Source of the DNA: Akkermansiaceae bacterium UBA2381 | GTDB lineage: Bacteria > Verrucomicrobiota > Verrucomicrobiia > Verrucomicrobiales > DEV007 | NCBI GenBank assembly: GCA_002344215.1 | Contig: DDSV01000054.1 | Coordinates: 62,001 to 126,000, forward strand | Direction: 5' to 3' | Length of the DNA stretch: 64,000 nucleotides | Part shown: piece by piece, positions 58,927 to 64,000 of the stretch | Position numbering within the stretch: position 1 is the stretch's first letter | Layout: every line of letters starts with the position of its first letter | Notes under the pieces: model-generated | Told to the model about the DNA's origin: nothing | The model's database searches: none | The model's input: only the letters and a program-made list of their open reading frames with translations | Translations under genes and position numbers: made by a program

Positions 58927-60510
58927 TCAGGTTGCCGGCGGGGCTTCTTCCTTTCCCGTCGCAAGATTGTGTTCGAACCACTCCATGAAGCGGTCGGCGG
59001 CGGCACTCGAGTTGAGAATGGGAACTCCTCCGCTGGAGGCGATTCGTTTAGCGGCGGACTCTTCAAAAATGCGGGAAAAGACGGGAACATCCGGTCCGAC
59101 ATGCTTGATAATCTTCACCACTTCCTCGACCTGATGGAGCGAGACGATGATAAAACGCGCCTTGTCGGCACCGGCCCTCAGGAGGACTTTTTCATCCGCC
59201 GCATCGCCGCGTATGCAGGTGTGACCCTCTTTGTTGAGTTGCGTGATGATGGCAGGATCCTGATCGACGATGACGACACGCAGTCCGCTGGCGCAGAGAG
59301 GCCGGATGACCCATCGACCCGACGAGCCATAACCCAGAATGACGACGTGATCGCTGAGGTTTGAATCCGTCTTCATGAGCCGTCGCAGGGGATGCAGGTC
59401 CAGCAGAACCCGCGCAACCACATCAGTGGCGAGAAAAGGGGTCAGGGTCATGGAGATGACGGCGACGAGGGCAATGACGGAAACAGTTTCCTGACTGATG
59501 TGCCCGAGCCGCACTCCGTAGACCGCGAGAATGACGGAGAACTCACTGGTCTGCGCGAGGAGAAGTCCGGCAGTGATGGCGCTGCGCGAAGAGAGCCGGC
59601 CCTTCCATTCCGCGAGGATGGTAACCACGACCGGAGTCGCGAGAATCACAATCGCGGAGAAGGCGAGCCCCGTGAGCAGAGTTCCCGGATCAGGCAATTC
59701 AACCTGCGCTCCGAGGGCACTGAAAAAGACGGCCACAAAAAAGGTGTTGAGGGAACCAAGGGCGCTGCGAGCCTCCCCGCTGACCGGAAACCCGGAGAGG
59801 GCAAAGCCGGCGGCAAAACCACCGGCGATAAAGCTGATCTGCATCCAGTGGGAGAATCCGGAAAAGAGAAAGAGGATCGCAAGGGTGCAGAGCAGGATCG
59901 TCTCTTCATCGGGAAGATTGCCCTTTCGGATGATCCGGGGGAGGAGGCGCTGACAGATGATCGCGGTTCCGGCCATGACCATGAGGGCGAGGATGCCTGG
60001 AAAGAGCTCCGGCATTCCTCCGGGAATGCGCGGCAATAGCACGATGAGCACAATGATGGCAACATCCTGCACAAGAAGCACTCCCAGCACGAGCCGGCCG
60101 TAGGTCCGGAGCGACCCCGGTGAACGGTAAATCTGGCGAACCGCGACGAGGGTGGAACTCGTCGACAGTCCGGCTCCGATGTAGAGCGATGCGGCGAACT
60201 CAAACCCGATGAGTCGGGCCAGGAGAAATCCCAGGGTACCGGCAGTGAGGAACTGGACGATCCCGATCCAGAGGATCGCGCGGGATTGTCCGGTGAAGCG
60301 TGAGGGGTTCAACTCGATTCCGGCGGCAAAGACAAGGAAGGCAAGTCCGATATCGAGCACCTGATTGAGGGCGCTGCGATCCATGCCAACGCCGAGCCGG
60401 GTGATCACAAAGCCGAGCACAATCAGCAGCGGAATGGCGGGGAGTCGGAATCGCTGCGCCAGGGCGAACGCAGTCGCCGAGGAAAGGAGGAGAAGGGCAA
60501 GGCCGGTCAT
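58927..60510 (-). CDS. CPA2 cation:proton antiporter with TrkA-N domain (second of pair)
   Basis: 527 residues. About 12 TM helices (1-380) with FAAGIELNPSRF, GAGLSTSSTLVAVRQI and QTSEFSVILAVYG. The C-terminal TrkA-N domain begins HVVILGYGSSGRWVI (Rossmann GYGSSG) and continues to VVIVDQDPAIITQL. It is similar to KefB/C-type K+/H+ antiporters. Its start overlaps the preceding antiporter as ATGA, so the two are translationally coupled. Confidence 0.9.
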   Translation of the reverse strand: MTGLALLLLSSATAFALAQRFRLPAIPLLIVLGFVITRLGVGMDRSALNQVLDIGLAFLVFAAGIELNPSRFTGQSRAILWIGIVQFLTAGTLGFLLARLIGFEFAASLYIGAGLSTSSTLVAVRQIYRSPGSLRTYGRLVLGVLLVQDVAIIVLIVLLPRIPGGMPELFPGILALMVMAGTAIICQRLLPRIIRKGNLPDEETILLCTLAILFLFSGFSHWMQISFIAGGFAAGFALSGFPVSGEARSALGSLNTFFVAVFFSALGAQVELPDPGTLLTGLAFSAIVILATPVVVTILAEWKGRLSSRSAITAGLLLAQTSEFSVILAVYGVRLGHISQETVSVIALVAVISMTLTPFLATDVVARVLLDLHPLRRLMKTDSNLSDHVVILGYGSSGRWVIRPLCASGLRVVIVDQDPAIITQLNKEGHTCIRGDAADEKVLLRAGADKARFIIVSLHQVEEVVKIIKHVGPDVPVFSRIFEESAAKRIASSGGVPILNSSAAADRFMEWFEHNLATGKEEAPPAT

Positions 60511-62141
60511 TTGCGTATCATCCCCCTCCGCAGGAGTTCGGTGTTCTGCAGGTGGATCCCGTCGACCTTGGGCGACATCATGTAGGCCACTTCCATGTCG
60601 AGGAGGTTGGTCACCTCGCGCAGATTGACGGCATGGATTGCTGCCGGCACACCCGCAACCCGGCAGCGAAAGGCGAGAAGGTCATTGGTCGACTCGATGT
60701 GCATCGTTGAGACGAGGAGCTTTGCCTTTTCCAGACCCGCCTCCCGGAGGACCGCGGGCGATTCCGCATCTCCCTGCACCGTGTCGCAGGGAAGATCACG
60801 CAATTTGAAAAGATCCGTGTCGGTGGCCACGACGGTTTCCCCCCGCGCGGTGAGACGACGGGCGAGTTCGCGCCCGAGGGTGTTCATCCCGACGATGATG
60901 ATATGGCCGGATCGTTTCGCCTGGGAATCGTCTTCCGGTTTAATGGCAGCGGAAAATGCACGAAGCAGATTTCGTTTCATTAGAAACGAGAAGAGGGGAT
61001 CGCGGGCACCAATGATGAGAGAGGACAGAGTGATCGTGATCATTCCGACGATCCCGAGAAGCGCACCCGTCTCATCCACCGGCAGGCCAGAACTTTTCGC
61101 GACGGCCACGAGAATGAAGGAGAACTCACTGATCTGGGTGAGGAGTAGCGCCGTGAAAAAGGCACGCCGGGCGTCAAAGCGAAGGCGGGCCGCGATGATC
61201 AGAACAATCAGGAATTTCCCCGCAATCACAAAGGCAGAGAGGATGACTGCTTTTATCCAGACAGAACCCGGCACATCCACCTGCATTCCGACACCCAGGG
61301 TGACAAAGAAAATCGCGACGAAGAAATTCATGAGTGGCCGGACCCGCCGTTGCAGGTCGTGACTGTGGGAGAGCTGAGCCAGGCTGACCCCGGCGAGGAA
61401 GGCACCGATCTCGTGGGAAAGATGGAAAAAGTGGCCGAGGATGACGACGAGGAAACACCAGGAGAGACTCCAGATGAAAATCGTCTCACGGGAACTGTCC
61501 GCCCACGCGAAAGGGCGGGGGAGCAGGTATCGGGAAGACACTAACATCAGCCCCATCAGCACTAGCATTCCACCGAAGGCCTTGGCGACACCCAGGGCGA
61601 TCGCCCCGGCTCCACCCGATTCACCTCCACCGCCCAGTCCGGTGAGAACCGTCAGGAGAAGAATGACAAAGATGTCCTGCACGAGCAGTATTCCGATGGC
61701 TGCCTGGCCGTGACTGGTGGAGGATTCCTCCCTCTCCACCAGCATGGTGACGACGACCACCGTGCTGCTGATCGTCAGGGCCGCGGCGAGGATGGTCGCC
61801 GGGAGAGTGTCAAATCCGAGCCCGAGAGAGAGCGCAAACCCGAGAGCGCAGGTGACGAGGATTTGCGCGGTTCCGGTGATCAGGGCGATTCTTCCAACTT
61901 CGCGGATCCGGTCCACCGTAAGCTCAAGCCCGACCAGGAAAAGCAGCAACACGATCCCGGAACCGGTGAGCATCTTGAGTGCGTCGGAGTCCTCAAGAAT
62001 TCCCGTGAGCGGCCCGAGCACCAGCCCCGCGAGAAGGAACGAGACGATCGACGGAATCCTGACACGTTTCCCGAAAAGTGAAAACAATGCGGCGGCAACG
62101 ATGATCAGACCGAGGTTTTGTAAAAAGGCGGGATCAGTCAA
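60507..62141 (-). CDS. CPA2 cation:proton antiporter with TrkA-N domain (first of pair)
   Basis: 544 residues. TM region 1-390 contains FLVGLELTVDRIREV, ALTISSTVVVVTMLVERE and TQISEFSFILVAVAKSS. The TrkA-N domain begins HIIIVGMNTLGRELARRL (GxNxxG) and is followed by VVATDTDLFKLRDL and a segment ending AVNLREVTNLLDMEVAYMM. The paralogue downstream shares the layout but is clearly divergent, so it is an older duplication. Both together may form a K+ or Na+ efflux unit. The first ATG (62141) is used. Confidence 0.92.
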   Translation of the reverse strand: MTDPAFLQNLGLIIVAAALFSLFGKRVRIPSIVSFLLAGLVLGPLTGILEDSDALKMLTGSGIVLLLFLVGLELTVDRIREVGRIALITGTAQILVTCALGFALSLGLGFDTLPATILAAALTISSTVVVVTMLVEREESSTSHGQAAIGILLVQDIFVILLLTVLTGLGGGGESGGAGAIALGVAKAFGGMLVLMGLMLVSSRYLLPRPFAWADSSRETIFIWSLSWCFLVVILGHFFHLSHEIGAFLAGVSLAQLSHSHDLQRRVRPLMNFFVAIFFVTLGVGMQVDVPGSVWIKAVILSAFVIAGKFLIVLIIAARLRFDARRAFFTALLLTQISEFSFILVAVAKSSGLPVDETGALLGIVGMITITLSSLIIGARDPLFSFLMKRNLLRAFSAAIKPEDDSQAKRSGHIIIVGMNTLGRELARRLTARGETVVATDTDLFKLRDLPCDTVQGDAESPAVLREAGLEKAKLLVSTMHIESTNDLLAFRCRVAGVPAAIHAVNLREVTNLLDMEVAYMMSPKVDGIHLQNTELLRRGMIRK

Positions 62142-62187
62142 CTCGGTCGGAATGGCTTGATTTGAAATACGGGACGCGCAGGCTCGT

Positions 62188-62346
62188 TCACCGGACGGAA
62201 AACAGGGAAAGGCAATTCCGTCCCTTTAATACTGGCGTAAACCCACCAGAAAGAAAGTGGACTTCGCTCATGCTTTCGATACATCCTTTCAGCATCTTCT
62301 CATAATCTCCGGGCGTCTCCCCGACTTCAAGCTTGATGCGTGCCAT
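62188..62346 (-). CDS. Possible small ORF divergent from the sialidase gene
   Basis: 52 codons reading MARIKLEVGETPGDYEKML followed by GCIESMSEVHFLSGG and ending at the TGA at 62188. Its ATG overlaps the sialidase start codon by 2 bases on the other strand. The N-terminal half is protein-like, but the end falls in a stem-loop, and I recognise no family. It may be chance. Confidence 0.25.
   Translation of the reverse strand: MARIKLEVGETPGDYEKMLKGCIESMSEVHFLSGGFTPVLKGRNCLSLFSVR
62193..62223. other. 8-bp inverted repeat in the 62142-62344 spacer
   Basis: GGACGGAA and TTCCGTCC are perfect inverted arms with a 15-base loop, followed on the plus strand by CTTTAAT. It sits between the antiporter start and the sialidase gene. 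It may be a regulator site or a structured leader; nothing else in the sequence chooses between them. Confidence 0.35.
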
Positions 62347-64000
62347 GATTCATTCTCCCTTGTTCCGTTTTCTGTTGTTGGGTTTTTTTATTGTCATCCT
62401 CACCTCGAGTGACGCTGCCGATTATCCGATCGCCAAGATTCTTCCCGCACCCGGCCCCGAATACGCCGACGAGGCGCGGGTGTGGCAGGGCATCCCCGGA
62501 ATCGAGCGGGCCGCGAATGGCCGTTTGTGGGTCACCTGGTACACGGGCGATGTGGGGGAAGGAGCCACGGGGAACTACGCCATGGTCGCGACCGCATCCG
62601 ATCCCGGCAAACCCTGGTCGAAACCCATGGCCATCGTAGGACCTCCCGGCACCCGGATCGGCGATCCGATCCCCTGGATCGATCCGAAAGGTCGCCTTTG
62701 GATCTTCTACCATCAGCTTACCGTGAAAACCGAATCCACGCCCTCGATTCGCGGCACCTTCGCGATCCGAACGGACGATCCCACGGTCGCCACACCGGCC
62801 TGGAGTGAACCCTTCCTTGTTGCTTCGGACGGCATTCTCTTCGGCAAGCCTATCATCAGAAACGACGGAGCCTGGGTCGCGCCCTATTTTATCAATGGCA
62901 AGCCCGCGTGGAGTGACAAAGTCGCCGGAAAGGAGACGGGTTCCCTCATTTCCACCGACGAGGGGGTGACCTGGACCTGGCTCGGGGGGTGCGCGGTTCC
63001 AAAAGATCTTCTCAATTTCTCCGAGGCGACTCTGGCAGAACGCAAAAACGGCGACCTCTGGATGGTGATCCGCACCCTGGCCGGCCTGCGTGAAAGCACT
63101 TCCACCGACGGTGGACTGACCTGGTCAGATCCGATCCCCATGCCCGGCTTTGAAACGGGTCCCTCGACCCGCGCCTGCATGAGAAAGCTCCGCTCGGGAG
63201 CTTTCCTCCTCGTTTATCACAACGCTCCTGCGAACAAGAACGGTGGATTCGGCCGTGCCCAACTCACTGCCTGGCTATCTGATGACGAAGGCCGGACCTG
63301 GCCACACCGGCTTCTGATTGACGGGCGCAGCGGCGTCTCCTATCCCGATGCCACCGAGGCGGCGGATGGACAGATCTTTATCACTCACGATCTCGGTCGC
63401 TACAAGGGTGGTGAAAAGGCCATCCTTGTCTCGGCACTGCGCGAGGAGGATATTCGGGCGGGTAAAGTGGTCTCGTCGGACACGAGTCTCAATGTGATCG
63501 CCAACCGCGCTCTCGGATACGGTAATCACGCCGAGATCCGCGACGAGGAGGCGATTGCCAGGGGGCTTCCTCCCAAAGAGAAACTCCATCTCTACCTGCT
63601 CATCGGTCAGTCAAACATGGCCGGACGCGGGATGATCGAGGGAGCGGAACCGGTTTCAAAATTGCGCCTTCTCAAGTTCTCCCCGCGAGACGCCTGGGCG
63701 CCATGTGTCGATCCTCTGCACCTTGACAAACCTGCCATCGTGGGGGTTGGCCTCGGGACCAGTTTCGCCCGGGAAATGGCCGATGCGGATCCCGGGATCA
63801 CCGTGGGACTGATCCCCTGCGCTGTCGGAGGAACCCCCCTTTCAAGATGGGAAAAGGGGGGTGATCTCTATGAGCAGGCTCTCAAGAGCGCCCGGCTGGC
63901 GATGAAGGATGGGACGATCAAAGGTATTCTCTGGCACCAGGGCGAGAGTGATTCAGGGGCGGAGGAGACGGCGAAAAGTTACGCCTCACGCCTCGCCGGA
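62345..64000 (+). CDS. Sialidase-like (BNR) / SGNH sialate O-acetylesterase fusion, 5' part
   Basis: Open from ATG 62345 to the window edge, 552 codons. An N-terminal hydrophobic signal (FRFLLLGFFIVILTSSDAA) precedes a BNR/sialidase-type region, with repeats such as TDDPTVATPAWSEP, STDEGVTWTWLGG and STDGGLTWSDP, and GRLWVTWYTGD and GRLWIFYHQL. From about residue 417 the sequence becomes an SGNH esterase (LIGQSNMAGRG, GILWHQGESDSGAEE), the sialate O-acetylesterase type. The fusion would combine sialic-acid glycan attack with deacetylation. The 3' end is outside the window. Confidence 0.85.
   Translation, partial: MIHSPLFRFLLLGFFIVILTSSDAADYPIAKILPAPGPEYADEARVWQGIPGIERAANGRLWVTWYTGDVGEGATGNYAMVATASDPGKPWSKPMAIVGPPGTRIGDPIPWIDPKGRLWIFYHQLTVKTESTPSIRGTFAIRTDDPTVATPAWSEPFLVASDGILFGKPIIRNDGAWVAPYFINGKPAWSDKVAGKETGSLISTDEGVTWTWLGGCAVPKDLLNFSEATLAERKNGDLWMVIRTLAGLRESTSTDGGLTWSDPIPMPGFETGPSTRACMRKLRSGAFLLVYHNAPANKNGGFGRAQLTAWLSDDEGRTWPHRLLIDGRSGVSYPDATEAADGQIFITHDLGRYKGGEKAILVSALREEDIRAGKVVSSDTSLNVIANRALGYGNHAEIRDEEAIARGLPPKEKLHLYLLIGQSNMAGRGMIEGAEPVSKLRLLKFSPRDAWAPCVDPLHLDKPAIVGVGLGTSFAREMADADPGITVGLIPCAVGGTPLSRWEKGGDLYEQALKSARLAMKDGTIKGILWHQGESDSGAEETAKSYASRLAG

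Noticed and set aside
1..64000. CRISPR array or cas genes
   Set aside because: No regularly spaced repeats were seen. The Cas4-like nuclease at 21195-22007 is alone, with no Cas1/Cas2 nearby.

Overview
The window reads as chromosome from a PVC-group bacterium, most likely a verrucomicrobium. This is inferred from gene content, not from a marker gene. The pointers are a 1377-residue PSD1/PSD2 protein with a planctomycete-type cytochrome c segment next to a DUF1501 gene, a Tat-exported Gfo/Idh/MocA oxidoreductase, several zinc-ribbon/one-TM proteins, a small zinc-ribbon protein and a long (407 aa) IspH. GC is high and protein-coding genes are dense, with many ATGA/GTGA overlaps. A planctomycete remains possible.

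Layout. 1-14949 is ordinary backbone: a DUF3307 C-terminus, a secreted S41 protease, tsaD, a Tat-exported oxidoreductase, an L,D-transpeptidase lipoprotein, ispH, a DUF3482 GTPase/DUF2868 membrane pair, ruvC, a SurA-like isomerase translationally coupled to mfd, and a small zinc ribbon. A tRNA-Tyr (15073-15157) marks the left edge of an accessory island of about 17 kb (15158 to roughly 32420). The island carries a ParB-like-looking 270 aa protein, an XRE repressor with a perfect palindromic operator, and a DNA-metabolism module on the minus strand. That module comprises a divergent DnaN-like sliding clamp with a C-terminal extension, a 2-TM protein, a spanin-like lipoprotein, a DUF932 protein, a Cas4/AddB-like PD-(D/E)XK nuclease, a 181 aa protein with a KQ...ASxLI tail, and a small RHH-like protein. 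It is followed by a second XRE regulator with a dyad over its start codon, a three-gene operon around a predicted papain-like (C39-like) protein, a coiled-coil protein, and a protein with a HEPN-type RxxxxH motif. The island ends in gene wreckage: a group II-type reverse transcriptase cut at its 3' end, a type IIG-like methylase cut at both ends, and an orphan C-terminal fragment. No integrase and no second copy of the tRNA 3' end were found, so the right end looks eroded.

32340-38027 is a transition zone with three zinc-ribbon/TM proteins, a 4-5 TM protein, two small lipoproteins (one an entericidin-like 50 aa gene) and an orphan NarL-type response regulator. 38167-64000 is backbone again: a neutral ceramidase-like protein, a histone-deacetylase-family protein, a Pat-like acyl-CoA synthetase/GNAT fusion, an operon of IclR regulator, PSD1 cytochrome and DUF1501, a second S41 protease of the Prc/Tsp type, an alpha/beta hydrolase, a beta-propeller lipoprotein, a UMF1/Atg22-type MFS transporter, an M50-CBS membrane protease, another MFS transporter, two tandem CPA2 antiporters with TrkA-N domains, and the 5' part of a sialidase-SGNH esterase fusion running off the right edge.

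The strongest candidate for something undescribed is the clamp/nuclease module at 17816-22863. It places a self-encoded sliding clamp with the ingredients of a phage-like recombination cassette. The uncharacterised papain-like operon at 23702-26049 and the HEPN-motif gene next to it are second-tier candidates, possibly defence or anti-defence cargo.
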